A stretch of DNA of 64,000 bases from Ciona savignyi (lineage: Eukaryota > Chordata > Ascidiacea > Phlebobranchia > Cionidae). The notes beneath the pieces are model-generated. The model saw only the letters and a program-made list of their open reading frames with translations. It had not been told where the DNA came from and ran no database searches. The stretch covers positions 396,061-460,060 of the forward strand of contig CH002078.1 in the NCBI GenBank assembly GCA_000149265.1. The letters run 5' to 3'. Each line of letters opens with the position of its first letter. The stretch's first letter is position 1. Made by a program: the position numbers and the translations under genes. Shown one piece after another: positions 32,205 to 43,239 of this stretch.

Positions 32205-33170
32205 TATTACATTCTAACCACTGTGCTCACAAGCACCAACTCCGTCGTAATATCGCTGCCGCTCCCTTGCAAACCGCAACACCACCGGTCCTATACTGCG
32301 CGTTGTAATTTGGCGGACAAACCGAGGTGCAGCTTATTGCAAATGGGGTTTAACCGCCGCTTCTTGCTTTAAATCGAGATACTGAATTGCTACCATTTTA
32401 TAACGCCCAATACATCGCTTTCTCATTATTTATCCTATTGCTACGTTTCATATACAATGCGGTACGATTCATTTGTTGTTGTTTTTTATATTGTCGCCAT
32501 GACTTTAAACAAGGTTTCGTGCATCAAGTGGACCTAAAAAAGGAAAATTTTAAGTTTAGGCAACGTATAGTTTAGATAAAAATAATAGTTTTACCTTGTT
32601 GGTAACCGTTGATAGCTTATTCTTGAAATCGAACATTGGCCTCATCGGCTTCCATTTCTGAAATTATTCTCAGTTAGGCTTCCTTGTACAAACCAATGGT
32701 TAATATGGTATAGGTCCAATCAGAGCGTTCGTATGAATATTACCTGAGATGTCATCAAAATGTCCGCCATAACCATCGCTTTGTTGTTGTGGCTTTTCAT
32801 TCCCCGTTTGGCGACGACGACGCCTCCAAGCGTCAGATTCATCCGCGGCCAGAAGCACAAGTGCGAGAAGGAGTACGAAGAGAGCTTTATTCATCTGCAA
32901 AATTTATCGTTGTCACCAAAACACCTTATGTTGACATAAATCAAGAAACTTACCTTGTAGTATTCTTTTAAGAAAGATAAGTTTGTTCGATTGAGAGCTC
33001 GCATTTAAACCAGTAGTCAGTCTTTTTCTAATTGCAAAATAACTTCTCTTTCTTTTGACTACTTCGTATCTTCTATCATATTACAGGAAACGTATATCCT
33101 GGATTGAGCAGATTGGTTAGTTGGTAATAGTGTCTTTGTGCAAAAGACCAAACGTAATTTTTAAACATAT
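32205..33170. repeat. Segmental duplication, copy B (peptide gene 2 and flanks)
   Basis: This is a direct repeat of copy A, about 2.2 kb away, highly similar across promoter, introns and 3' flank. Confidence 0.85.
32617..32894 (-). CDS. Secreted-peptide gene 2, 63 aa, intact member of the family
   Basis: Coding exons 32894-32744 and 32657-32617 join at phase 1 (192 nt, TAA). The ATG is the first codon after an attttgcag acceptor; a non-coding first exon (...actacaag|gtaagt) lies near 32955. A signal peptide (about residues 2-23, FVLLLALVLLAA core) is followed by WRRRRRQTGNEKPQQQSD, a Gly/His segment and an acidic tail (EMEADEANVRFQE). Leader, strongly basic segment and acidic C-terminus is a layout often seen in host-defence peptide precursors, but that is analogy; I do not recognise the family. 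A further non-coding exon follows (ttag|GTCTACATG-like). Confidence 0.7.
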
Positions 33171-33259
33171 GGAACATACATGTCTAAACCACAAGTTTTA
33201 GACAACGTTGTGATCATATGCACGGAGGCAAGGTATGTGCTTTAATGGAATTAATAACA

Positions 33260-34090
33260 ATTTCAGCAATATATCTTTCCTCCCTATGAATTGCCACCTT
33301 AACGTGGTAGGGGGGTTTGAGTTTCCAATGAACCCAAGAGCAATGCCATCGGGGGTGGAATTATCTACCCCTAGCAGGGTCACCCATGGTGGTAAGGTCG
33401 AAGGTGAGGAACTGACAAAGCTGCAATCCACTTTCGGGTTACCATTAAGCTACTGTAATGGTATGTGAAAGGGGAATTTCTCGACCCCACCCACGGCAGG
33501 GATAACCTGGTTCTAGCCCTGGCCAGTTTATGCAGCTTCCGAACTGCAAAGGCCACATGGTGCTTGAGGATTATGGCACTTCAGATAAGTGGTGTAACTC
33601 CAACACGGTACTTTGGGTGTTGACGCACTAGGAGCACCGCGGTACCGAGAGTAGCGCCTCGGCTACTAGAGGGTAAACCCTTGCGTGGGTGCGAGGATCA
33701 AGTCCAGTCGTAGACATATCAATGGCCTGAGTCTCAGTGGGCTGATTTCCCATCTGTGTACGAGGGTCGGCGGGAGCTGTTGAAAGCTGGTCGGGGTCCT
33801 ACGGAAAGCCGAAACTGCGGGAGGGCGTTTTGCCTGGCCTTGTTGCCTCGGCCGTGCCGAGAACGTAAGTCGGACCCTAGAGGGGGCAAAAACCCTGTTG
33901 TATAGCATGGAACAGGAAAAATATCGCGAAAACCAACCCGCTGATGATGGTTTGTCCTCCACCTCCTTGCCGAGGTTGGCCGACAAACCGGAGGCAAACC
34001 CAGACAAAGCGAGCAATCAATGCTCTGCGGCGTCACCCCCTACAACTTCTGCGGCACCCCTGATCCATATATGCGTTATATCGACTCTCC
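33260..34090 (+). mobile_element. Possible 5' end of a non-LTR retrotransposon, truncated
   Basis: A GC-rich block of about 800 bp with abrupt edges against AT-rich flanks. It opens with cctatgaattgccacctt and aacgtggtaggggggtttga. Phrases such as gcctcggctactagaggg, cggaaagccgaaactgcgg and gccgtgccgagaacgtaag resemble the 5' leaders of LINE-type elements. It ends after a short frame beginning MEQEKYRENQPADD. No reverse transcriptase is present. The classification is tentative. Confidence 0.35.
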
Positions 34091-34439
34091 CTTTGCTGGT
34101 TTAAGCAGATTTAAAGTCTTTCGTAGCTGTGTGGATATTTGTGATGACAATATGAATATATTTGATACTTAGGTTTACCCTCCATTTTGTAGGAAAGTGC
34201 AGAGAGCGTTATAACTTGTGTTTCTAAATATCATCATCAAGGAAATGTGATATGCTGCATAAACATTGCAGCGAGAATCTTGCTTTCGCTCGTCTCATTA
34301 CAACAATGTTATTACTTCCTCCAATTTCCTTTGTAGACTGAGCACGTTCTCTACCATTGCAAAGAAGCTCATGGATTGAGCAGATGTTTTGTTGGTGCTA
34401 AAGTCTTAACGCAATATGACGAATGTAATTGTCCTAACA

Positions 34440-35560
34440 CATGAAAATGTGCTTCAGTTTAGTCACATCTGGGTAAAAATTTAAGCCCAAGCCTCGCTCA
34501 GCCTTAGTGTAGACTGGGCTTATGGATGACTAGATAAATTGCTTTTGCAACATTATATTTTAAAAGTGGCGGACTTCGTTGCTTGTATCCAATATAACAA
34601 ACATGCGTGTATAATTTTACAGTAAAATTGTCACGCTGCAAGAACAAATAACAACGTCATATACAGGATAGGATAAACTCGTCTTTAAACGCAAGAGGGC
34701 ACTAATAATCGATTAACTACCGATTATAAAAAGCAACAACTCGATTTGCCTATATAATATTTATGTTTTACCCTTGTGAATTGGAAAACGCACGGGTTGT
34801 TATCACATGGGCATTCATCAAATTACGTCGTGACCACTGTCGGGTTACCAGATCTATTAAGTGGGTTGCTAACCCATTAAGCTATCTGGCCAGACAAAAA
34901 GCAAAAATTGGATTTGATGTAAACATTGTTTCGTGTATTAAAACTTTCATCGTGCAGCTTATAAAAAAATCTCCAAATTGTTCCAGTTGTCATATATGTG
35001 GTAGCGCCCACTTACCACATAGCTTTTGTATTATTGATATTTTGCTAAAGTTGTTATTAATCCCATTAAAGCACTTACATACCTTGCCTTCGTGCATGTG
35101 TACACAACGCTGCCTTATGTTAAACTTGTGTTTTAGACATGATTGTTCCATTTTTTGGGGACAAGAAACGCCAAACGCCACATAAAAAAAGCTCTAAGAA
35201 AACTTGATTGTTTAAAAATTACGTTTGGTCTTTTGCATAAAGACACTATATTGTTGCAAATTCTCGTGTGAGAATTTCCCACAATCATTATATTAATTGC
35301 ACCGGTTGCACAAGAGAACAACACGCTGATCGTCACCACACACGTCATAAAAGGCGGACGCCCTGTTTTATTGCATTCGTGTTTTGTATTTACACATCAG
35401 TCCACTTGGGACTCAATAATTCTTTTCAGAACTGACTATAATTTATTTGCCGTGAGGTGGCAAATCTCATGCCCGTTCGTGTTTCCTTACCAGACCGTTG
35501 CGCAAGTCATGAATAAATATGACTTTAACCCTTAACGTATCCTTGATCGAGAGTCCAAAT
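34440..35560. other. Inverted-duplication flank between peptide genes 2 and 3
   Basis: Holds the inverted counterpart of 31962-32060 (aagcccaagcctcgctcag at about 34480), an S1 SINE remnant at 34757-34895 (minus) and the inverted counterpart of 30850-31110 at 34980-35250. No gene is assigned. Confidence 0.5.
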
Positions 35561-35696
35561 GGTAAGGAACCGACAATATCACCAACAAACCAATCTGCTC
35601 AATCCAGGATATGCGTTTCCTGCAATGTGAAAGAACTTGCTGAGTTATAGTCAAAAGAAAGAGAAGTTTCGCAATTAGAAAAAGACTGATTGCTCG

Positions 35697-35702
35697 TATA
35701 AA
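35697..35702 (+). promoter_or_regulatory. TATA box of peptide gene 3
   Basis: TATAAA in cgtataaattccag, about 116 bp before the coding start and just before the non-coding first exon. The equivalent place in genes 1 and 2 reads TTTAAA. Confidence 0.5.
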
Positions 35703-35812
35703 TTCCAGCTCTCAATTAAACGCATTTATATTTCTTGAAAGAATAATCCAAGGTTAAGTTTGTTTATTTTCGTCAACAAAAGCTGTTTTGGTGACAACGA
35801 TGAATTTTGCAG

Positions 35813-36070
35813 ATGAATAAAGCTCTATACGTACTCGTTCTCGCACTTGTGCTTCTGGCCGCGGATGAATGCTATGCTCTATGGGGGAATGAAAAGCCAC
35901 AACAACAAAGCGATATTTTTGGCGGAATATGGGATGAAATCTCAGGTAATAATTATAAGAACGCTCTGATTGGACCTACCATCTTAACCATTGGTATATA
36001 CAAGGAAGCCTAACTGAGATTAATTTCAGAAATGGAAGCCGATGAGGCCAATGTTCGATTTCAAGAATAA
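35813..36070 (+). CDS. Secreted-peptide gene 3, 57 aa, lacks the arginine run
   Basis: Coding exons 35813-35945 and 36030-36070 join at phase 1 (174 nt, TAA). Leader ALYVLVLALVLLAA is followed directly by DECYALWGNEKPQQQSD. Six codons corresponding to RRRRRQ-type residues are missing relative to gene 2, and a cysteine has appeared. The acidic tail (EMEADEANVRFQE) is unchanged. The frame and splice sites are intact. TATAAA at 35697 and AATAAA at 36195-36200 bracket the gene. The function is unknown. If the arginine stretch is active in gene 2, this member must act differently or not at all. Confidence 0.65.
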
Positions 36071-36449
36071 GCTATCAACGGTTACCAACAAGGTAAAACT
36101 ATGATTTTTATCTAAACTATACGTTCCCTAAAATTAACATTTCCCCTTTAGGTCGACATGATGCACGAAACCTTGTTTGAATTCATGGTGACAAAATAAA
36201 AGAAATATATATAAATATTACCCCATTGTAAACGTAGCAATAGGATGAACAACACGAAAGGGGTTTGTTGGGCGTTATAAAATAAGATTTCAGTATCTCG
36301 ATTTAATTCAAGAGGCGGCGGTTAAACCCCATTTGCAATCAACAACACCTCGGTTTGTCCTCCAAATTACAACGCGCAGTATACGACCGGTGGTGTTGCG
36401 GTTTGCAAGGGAGGTGGTGTTGCGGTTTGCAAGAGAGTTAAAATATAAC

Positions 36450-37060
36450 TTTTCAAACAATATATTCTCGTATAGTTATACCTAAAGCCCCATCTACACT
36501 TAGACTGAGCGAGGCTTGGGCTTAAATTTTCATGCAAGATGTGACTATACTGAAGTACATTTTCATGTGTTTGACGTGTCACAAAAAAATAAACAAAGAA
36601 TTCAGCCCAATCACCCTTCATCCAGCCTCAGTGTTTAGACACGGCTTTAAAATTGTACCACAAACTTTACTGTTCATTGGACAGTTACATTCGTCATACT
36701 GCGTTAAAACTTTAGCACCAACAAAACATCTGCTTAATCGATAATATGCGCTTCTTTGCAATGGTAGAAAACGTGCTCAGTCTACAAAGGAAGTTGGAGG
36801 AAGTATTAACATTGTTGTAATGCGACGAGTGCAAAAGCAACGTTGTTTGTGCGATGTTTATGCAGAATGTTATGTTTCCCTGATAATGATATTTAGAAAC
36901 ACAAGTTATAACGCTCTCTGCTCTTTCCTACAAAGAGAGGGTAAACCTAAGTATCAAATATTTTCATATTGTCTCCACAGATATCCACAGAGCTACGAAA
37001 GACTTTAAATCTGCTTAAAACAGCAAAGGGAGAGTCGATATAACGCATATATAGATATCA
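36450..37060. other. Flank of copy C, no gene seen
   Basis: 36485-36760 is a direct copy of sequence near 31962-32140 (agcgaggcttgggcttaaat). A cttcctccaacttcctttg-like phrase near 36780 has an inverted partner near 34316. No exon is supported. Confidence 0.4.
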
Positions 37061-37274
37061 CATGACCAAACATGGAAAATCGCAAGCTGCAGCAAAAACC
37101 AAGACGATCTCTCAGCGCCAAGCGAAACAGTACTAACATTATTGTAATGCGACGTTTTGTAGCGATGTTTAAACAGAAACAAAAAACTAAACATTTCACC
37201 TTGTTGGTTACCGATGATGGCTTATTCTGTGTTTTCATCGGCATCTACATCATTGGCTTCCATTTCTAAAACTA

Positions 37275-37520
37275 AAAGGTTGGAGATTCGAAACTGTTCA
37301 CTAGCTAGTCGTTTGTGTCCTTGGGCAAGGCACTTCATAGACATTGCCTGAATCCAGCGGACTAATTGGTTCTACTAAATTAAAGGAACGTCTAAATCAT
37401 ATATAACACACTGCAATAGCTCTGGTAACCCGACGGTGGACGCGAGGTGATCTGACGATTCGCCGTGTGTTAACCCTTTTGGTTTTCCCATTCACGGGAT
37501 AGACATGAATATCCTGTCAT
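37275..37520 (+). mobile_element. S1 SINE, plus sense
   Basis: Contains TGTCCTTGGGCAAGGCAC, TCCAGCGGACTAATTGG, CGGTAACC-type GGTAACCCGACGGTGG and the tail TTCACGGGATAGACATGAAT. Confidence 0.8.
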
Positions 37521-37814
37521 ATCCCATCTTAAACCCAGTTAGGCCTTCTCGTATTAAGCTACAGAATCTAGAGTGACACGCCTTGTCGTTTAACGAAACA
37601 AGGGAGAACTGGATTTAGTTGGAAAAATTGGTCGGACAACGAAGTCCGAAATTTACACAACGTGAACAAAATGTGCATTTTATCTGCACAAAAAAGTGCG
37701 CATAATTTGTATGAACTAGTGTTTATACAGTACACAGCAGAGTAGCTTTCATGCGCTTTACACTGGTAGCCTACATACCAATCTTTATGTTGGTAGACAA
37801 TCAGAGCTTCCGTA

Positions 37815-37955
37815 TCATATTAGTTGATATTTCTCGTTGTTGTTTTTCATTCCAAATCCCGCGTTTCTAATTCGGCGACGACTTCCCCCAGCGTCAGTTT
37901 CTTTAGTGGCCAGAAGCCCAAGTGCGAGAAGGACTACGAAGAGAGTTTTATTCAT
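37815..37955 (-). pseudogene. Secreted-peptide gene 4, diverged and probably broken
   Basis: Opens cagATGAATAAAAC with leader TLFVVLLALGLLATKETDA, then GGSRRRIRNAGF and an Asn-rich stretch, stopping at TGA (46 codons). Where the other members have a TCAG|gtaat splice donor, this copy reads tatcaactaat, so the donor is gone and translation runs into former intron. No acidic last exon is seen downstream on this strand. It is either a decayed copy or a shortened variant. Confidence 0.55.
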
Positions 37956-37999
37956 CTGCAAAATCAATCTGAAATTTTTTTTTAAACCGAACTAACCTC

Positions 38000-39800
38000 G
38001 AAATTACAATGGGCTTGCAAGCTCGCGGGCTTGCAAGAAAAAAGCATGCTCGCCTTAACTTATTCATTAAGTATGAATGGGGCCTTTATTCACCTCGTTG
38101 TGGTAATAGAATCATATTACTGAAAAATGATATGAGTATTCGAATGGCAACAGTCTAAGCTTGGAAAATCGTTTTACTCTGTAGTAGTGCGGTTATCCAG
38201 CACAGTCCCCAATCTCATCCGCTGGAGGGCGGGAATAAAGTCTGCCAGGTTACTTTAAGTTTAAACAATGGATTAAAACTCCCCGAAAACGTGGATTGCA
38301 CGCTGTGGAGGTACTCGTGGAGAGTGTCTGTCAGCACCCACCTAGTAGGAATGCTACCCCGAGTGGATTTATTTCCACATTGCATGTAGGGGTTTCGGTC
38401 TAAGACCATCAACTCGCGTTAAGCGCACAATTTTGCTTTTTTTGGCTTACCACAAAAAATGACAATACAATCTTTTTTACAGAATTTAGTATATCATCGG
38501 TCGCTATAACCATTCAGCCACATATACCCAATTATCCGGGTGATCAGTTTCAAACCTTTAACCTTTCCGCTTAAAGTCGACTTACAAACCCATGGGGTAT
38601 TCGATAATATATTTCCTAGATTGCTTCCATGACAACAATGAGTTCAATTTAAATACAAACAGCCTCCTGTTAGTTAGGACTCAAATGGACAATTTTTTTT
38701 ATTATATTTTTACCTTTAATAGTTCTTGCCAGTCTAAATAAAGGTCTCTTTTTTCAGTCTTTGCCATAAGAAATCAAACAAACAAGGTAAATGCTCAACA
38801 ATATTTTACCACTTTCAACAAATCGTCCGGTTCTAAAAGGGTGTGATAATCACGTTTATACCTGTGAATGGAAACCACAAGGGGGTTAACACACAGGCAA
38901 TTGTAAGATCACCCCCTGCACCCATCTTCTGATTACCAGAGCTATTTTGGTGTATTAATCTGATTTAGAGTTTGGACAATACTTTAATTTAAAGCGATGC
39001 TTTTAAGTGCTTTTCCCAAAGACACAACCGACTAGCCAGAGACTAGTTTTGAACCTGCTACCCTTAAGCTAAAAGTAGACGAACTAACCCAACAATATGT
39101 CTCGTCGCAATAAACAAGATAAGCGGTGAGATACTTTATGCCCATTGCCAGGGTAAGTTATGGGATCTACTGCACTGTGTTGCATATAATGGAATTGTGG
39201 TTTCAATTTTACTTCGACGGATTCCAGTTTGTTAGTTTCATTAAAGATACTTGTACAATAAATACCGTCACACAAACCTATGGATTACCAGGTTAAGCCA
39301 AATTAATAACTGCCCAACTACTGCAGAAGATAAAATCTAATGACCTTTTGATCACCCTTAAATATTTAAAATATTGTCACATTAAATAAAAAAAATAACT
39401 ACTCTTGTACATAATGGAGACACTTTAAATTAGTTTTATTGATTTGATAAAAATTAAATTTTCAAGAATAAAACAATAATATTTACTTACATGCTAATTA
39501 AACCAGTTCAATAGTTTTATATAGACTGGTTAGTATGTAAGAACCAAGTAAAAAAATACATTAAACCATTAAAAACAACATATTAACTTGGTACTGTACA
39601 TAAACCATGATGGCATGTTTCTGCCGAATAGAACAGTTCATATAATTCATTGAATTGAGCGAAGTTTATGACATGGACAGGTCATTACTAAGCTTAAACG
39701 GTTAAGCAAACCAGGTCTCACATTGAAGATGTTAAAATTCCGTCGCAGTTTTCTTGAATCCAAGGCAAAAGCATTGGAAAGACCAGTACATGACACAGTA
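38000..39800. other. Intergenic, repeats only
   Basis: Holds an S2 fragment at about 38490-38525 (gctataaccattcagccac) and an S1 SINE at 38845-39090 (minus). A minus-sense poly(A) candidate for FAM32A lies at 39435-39440. No other gene is seen. Confidence 0.5.
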
Positions 39801-39808
39801 TAGAATCA

Positions 39809-40168
39809 TTACTTGGTCCAGCTCACTTTAGGAATGTCATAATGTTCCGACAGTGAATCAAGGTTGCGATTGAATTCTTCAACTCTGTCCCGATGAGTGG
39901 TCGAAGCTCGTTTTAAAATCCGATCCATTTGCCGTTTGTCTTGATTATCTTTAAACTTCCTTTCAGATGGAGTTAAATGATCGTATTTGGGGGAAGATGA
40001 CGCAGATGTGTCCTGCACGCTTTCAAGGCGAACTTGTTCCAATTTCTTTTTATCTTTCTTCACCTTTTTCTTCTTTTTGACTTTTCCGCTGTCACCTTTA
40101 AATTTTAGAGGTTTCTTTTGTATGGAATCAAAGTCATACCCAGATTTCTTTTCTGAATTTGCAGACAT
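39809..40168 (-). CDS. FAM32A: FAM32A homologue, 119 aa, single exon
   Basis: A small nuclear protein found in catalytic-stage spliceosomes, where the C-terminus of the human protein reaches the active site and helps 3' splice-site use. The N-terminal region carries KKPLKFKG and a lysine run (KVKKKKKVKKDKKK, about 29-42). The C-terminal half reads DKRQMDRILKRASTTHRDRV, then NRNLDSLSEHYDIPKVSWTK, ending exactly like the vertebrate protein (YDIPKVSWTK). Human length is 112 aa. There are no introns in the coding frame. Upstream on the minus strand an acceptor-like ttttgctcaccag and a minimal ATGTAA (40179-40174) precede the ATG. The identification is very secure. Confidence 0.95.
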   Translation of the reverse strand: MSANSEKKSGYDFDSIQKKPLKFKGDSGKVKKKKKVKKDKKKLEQVRLESVQDTSASSSPKYDHLTPSERKFKDNQDKRQMDRILKRASTTHRDRVEEFNRNLDSLSEHYDIPKVSWTK

Positions 40169-40554
40169 AACTTTTACATAACCTGGTGAGCAAAATAAAA
40201 GTTTGCATTGTGTTGTCGTTTGAGATACTCATGTTTATGCTAGGGTTGGGTTAGGAAAGGTAAGAGCTCTTGAAACACATTTGCCGAAATGTAGTTTTTA
40301 CAGCAGATATCTAATGGTATTTGTGAATAATTTTTTTTTCGCAGTTTCTTCACTTGCGAGGAAATATAACATATATTTAGTGTTATAATACTGATTCTAA
40401 TAAAGAATGTTTCATTCAAATTGAAAATACTAATTCAACAGAAAAAGGACAAAATGAAGATATTCAAATATGCATGTGCCATCCCGCTTTAACTTATTAT
40501 ATTAATTGTCACCCATAATAAAACTAAATTTATTGTTCATACAATTAATACACT

Positions 40555-40800
40555 ATAGGATAGGATAGAATATTGATGTTTATCCCTGTGAATGGAAAAA
40601 CCAAGGGGGTTTACACAAGGGCAATCGTCATATCACTTCGCGCCTACCATTAGGTTACGGAGATATTGCAGTGTGTTGTGTATGATAGACATGTTACTTT
40701 AATTTAGTAGAACCCATTAATCCACTGGGTTCAGGCAATGACTGTGTAGTGCCCTGCCACAACCGACTAGCTAGCGACCAGTATCAAAGCTGCAACAATG
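40555..40800 (-). mobile_element. S1 SINE
   Basis: Tail ggataggatagaatattg; body ccaagggggtttacac and aatccactgggttcaggc; head region diverged (gcgaccagtatcaaagctg). Confidence 0.75.
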
Positions 40801-41029
40801 ATTTTAAAAAGTCGCAAATAAAACTGCAATGCTTCTTAAATGTCATTTTAGCACATCTGGCAAAACAACGAATACAGAAGTGGCACAGATGAGAACTATA
40901 TATGGTGCTACTAGAATTACGATAGACTATTTATGTTTAACCTTGTGAATGGGAAAAACAAAAGACATTATCACACGACAATTGTCAGATCACTTCGCAC
41001 CCACCATTGGGTTACCGGAGCCATTGCAG

Positions 41030-42061
41030 CCCGTATGGAAAGTACGTTAATTTTCGCCGAGATCTTGAGTGTGCACGCGCCAAATATTTAAGTGTGCAGT
41101 GTGCAAACGTCCAAGAGTGCACACTTTAAGTGTGCACACATTCTCCTTTTTATTACTTTTTGTAAAAATCTTAAACAAACATATTATTGTATTCTAAATC
41201 TAACGTATCGATCAGCTAACATATCTATTTACGTAACAAAAAACGTACCGACAGTGAATTACCCGAGGTCCAGGGGTAGGTTTGTTGGAAATTATACGAT
41301 GTTTATACTGCCAGCTCGCGAGTGTGTGTGAAATTACCCAAGCCAGTATGGAAAGTATGGCAGCTGCACACTCTAGTTTTTTTCCTTGCATCTTTGCTCT
41401 CTTGCTTCNNNNNNNNNNNNNNNNNNNNNNNNNNNNNNNNNNNNNNNNNNNNNNNNNNNNNNNNNNNNNNNNNNNNNNNNNNNNNNNNNNNNNNNNNNNN
41501 NNNNNNNNGCAGTAGTTCATCGTCCTTAGACCCGATGTCATTGGAGACCTCGTTGTAACTTCTCTTCCATCATGGCGATCCTCACTCGGCAGTTTGATGC
41601 GTGCGGACTGCTCTCCCGATCCGGTAGGGCCAGTATGGCAGACGCACGCTAGAGTTTCTTTCCATGCGTCTCTGCACACTTGGGTAATTTCACGCTCGCG
41701 AGCTAGCAGTATAAACGTCGTATAATTTCCAATAAACTTGTAAACCTACCTCTGGACCTCAGGTAATTTACTTTCCGTACATTTTTAGTTATGTAGATAT
41801 TTATGTTAGCTGACGGACACGTAAGATTGAGGATAGAATAATATGTTTTTTAAGATTTTGGTAAAACAGTAATAAAAGTAGATTATGTGCACACTTGAAG
41901 TGTGCACTCTTGGACGTTTGCACACTGCACACTTAAATATTTGGCGCGTGCACACTCGAGATCTCGGCGAAAATTGACGTACTTTCCATACGGGTACCCA
42001 AGTGTGCAAAGACGCAGAGAAAAAAAACTCTAGTGTGCAGCTGCCGTACTTTCCATACTGG
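41030..42061. mobile_element. hAT-type foldback/palindromic element, about 1 kb, with assembly gap
   Basis: The ends are CCCGTATGGAAAGTACG (left) and, inverted, CCAGTATGGAAAGTACGG (right), flanked by a perfect 8-bp duplication cattgcag (41022-41029 and 42062-42069). Long inverted arms contain GTGCACACTTAAGTGTGCAC-like strings (left 41060-41140, right 41885-41970). The phrase CAGTATGGAAAGTA recurs inside, so the element looks nested or multiply folded. The 100-N gap (41409-41508) lies near the centre, as expected where a palindrome defeats assembly. Confidence 0.75.
41409..41508. other. Assembly gap of 100 N
   Basis: Exactly 100 unknown bases at the centre of an inverted repeat. Confidence 1.
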
Positions 42062-42699
42062 CATTGCAGTGTGTTGTATACAATTGAGACTTTCATTTTG
42101 TAGAACCCGTTTCTCCACTATGTTCTAGCTATGCCTGCTAAGTAACTTGCCCAAGGACAAAAACAAGTAGCTGTCGACCAGTTTTAAACTGCAACCCTTA
42201 AACCTTAGGCTAAAAGGCGAAGCTTTTTTGGGTTGGTTTTACAAAACAGTTACTTGTATAGTATAGAACATATTTCATACACGCCCACAATTAGAACAAA
42301 ACAAATATTATAAACCTGTTCAACTCGGGCAAACAAACGTTCAGTAATCAGTACCCTCTCCTATTTGTTCTACGGAAGCTCTTTTTCGTGGACTGGTTGT
42401 CATATTTCCGAGAGCCATAGATATCTAAGATGCTTTAGTATAATCAATATTCTCTCACTATTTGGTTTTATTGGATGTTATTTACTAAACTTGAGATGTA
42501 CGGCTATTTCGGCAAGTGAAGAAGTGTTAACGAGCCTAAACTATACTTTGTCGTGCGAATATATAACAATTATTCTACGAAAGATATTATCAGCGTTATT
42601 ATATGGACAATGCACAGATTTTTATTATTTTTACTCGATCAAGTTTGAAACTTACTTTTGGTTTGTCTGTACACTTGTGTTTATGGCATATTGGATATT

Positions 42700-43200
42700 C
42701 CATGGCGTGGACCAATTGAATACACGGTCGTTTAAGTTGCCATACCGTCCGGAAAATTTCGAACATGTAGGGCTAAATTTTGCGTCCGGGAAAAATGTAA
42801 AAAATGCTTAAATGTCCGGAATCTGGAATTTTACGGCATCTGCCATCGTACGGTGCAAACTGCTAATACAAAACATTGCTATTTCGTACCGTGCGCATAT
42901 TTTTTACTACGAGGTTGTTTTCTGGAGTTTATTGATCGCTGTGCTGAATCCGAATTGTTTAGATATAGATCACATGCTGTTCTATAAAAACAGGCGATTT
43001 TTTACATATAAGCAGAGATTTAGCAAAACAGTCTGCGAATAATATTCAGAAATAAACTGTAGCCAACCCTGGCAAGTTACAACCAAGTATCAGTCGGTCA
43101 ATCAAAGTTAAAAAAGCCAGTCAATAAACAATGCAAAGCCACTTAGTATAATCCAGGCAATAAACGCAACCAGTCAGCAGTCAAGAATTCTATATCAAAA
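42700..43200. repeat. Dispersed repeat R3, copy 1
   Basis: Matches 55380-55565 plus 55935-56090 in the same orientation (taccgtccggaaaatttcg, aaaacattgctatttcgtac, gtgctgaatccgaattg, catgcaatcagagattt-like). A separate block (agccagtcaataaacaatgc, 43080-43195) recurs inverted at 56130-56200. The open frame at 42365-42811 runs into this repeat and is not called as a gene. Confidence 0.7.
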
Positions 43201-43239
43201 ATTTACTAGGCCTTCTTCTCTATGACATTTTAAGTAAAT

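Larger units (their letters stand above)
35570..36440. repeat. Segmental duplication, inverted copy C
   Basis: Matches copies A and B in inverse orientation, from the upstream region (aatccaggatatgcgtttcc) through peptide gene 3 to the 3' flank (gggtttaaccgcc inverted near 36320, gcgcagtatac near 36375). Confidence 0.8.
40920..42235 (-). mobile_element. S1 SINE interrupted by a hAT-type foldback
   Basis: The tail half is at 40925-41029 (gggaaaaacaaaagac, cccaccattgggttaccgg) and the head half at 42062-42235 (cattgcagtgtgttgtatac, cttgcccaaggacaaaaac). The sequence is continuous except for the insertion at 41030-42061. Confidence 0.8.

Noticed and set aside
42365-42811. 148-codon plus frame with hydrophobic stretches
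   Set aside because: It starts with TTG, overlaps dispersed repeat R3 and has no recognisable family or splice context.
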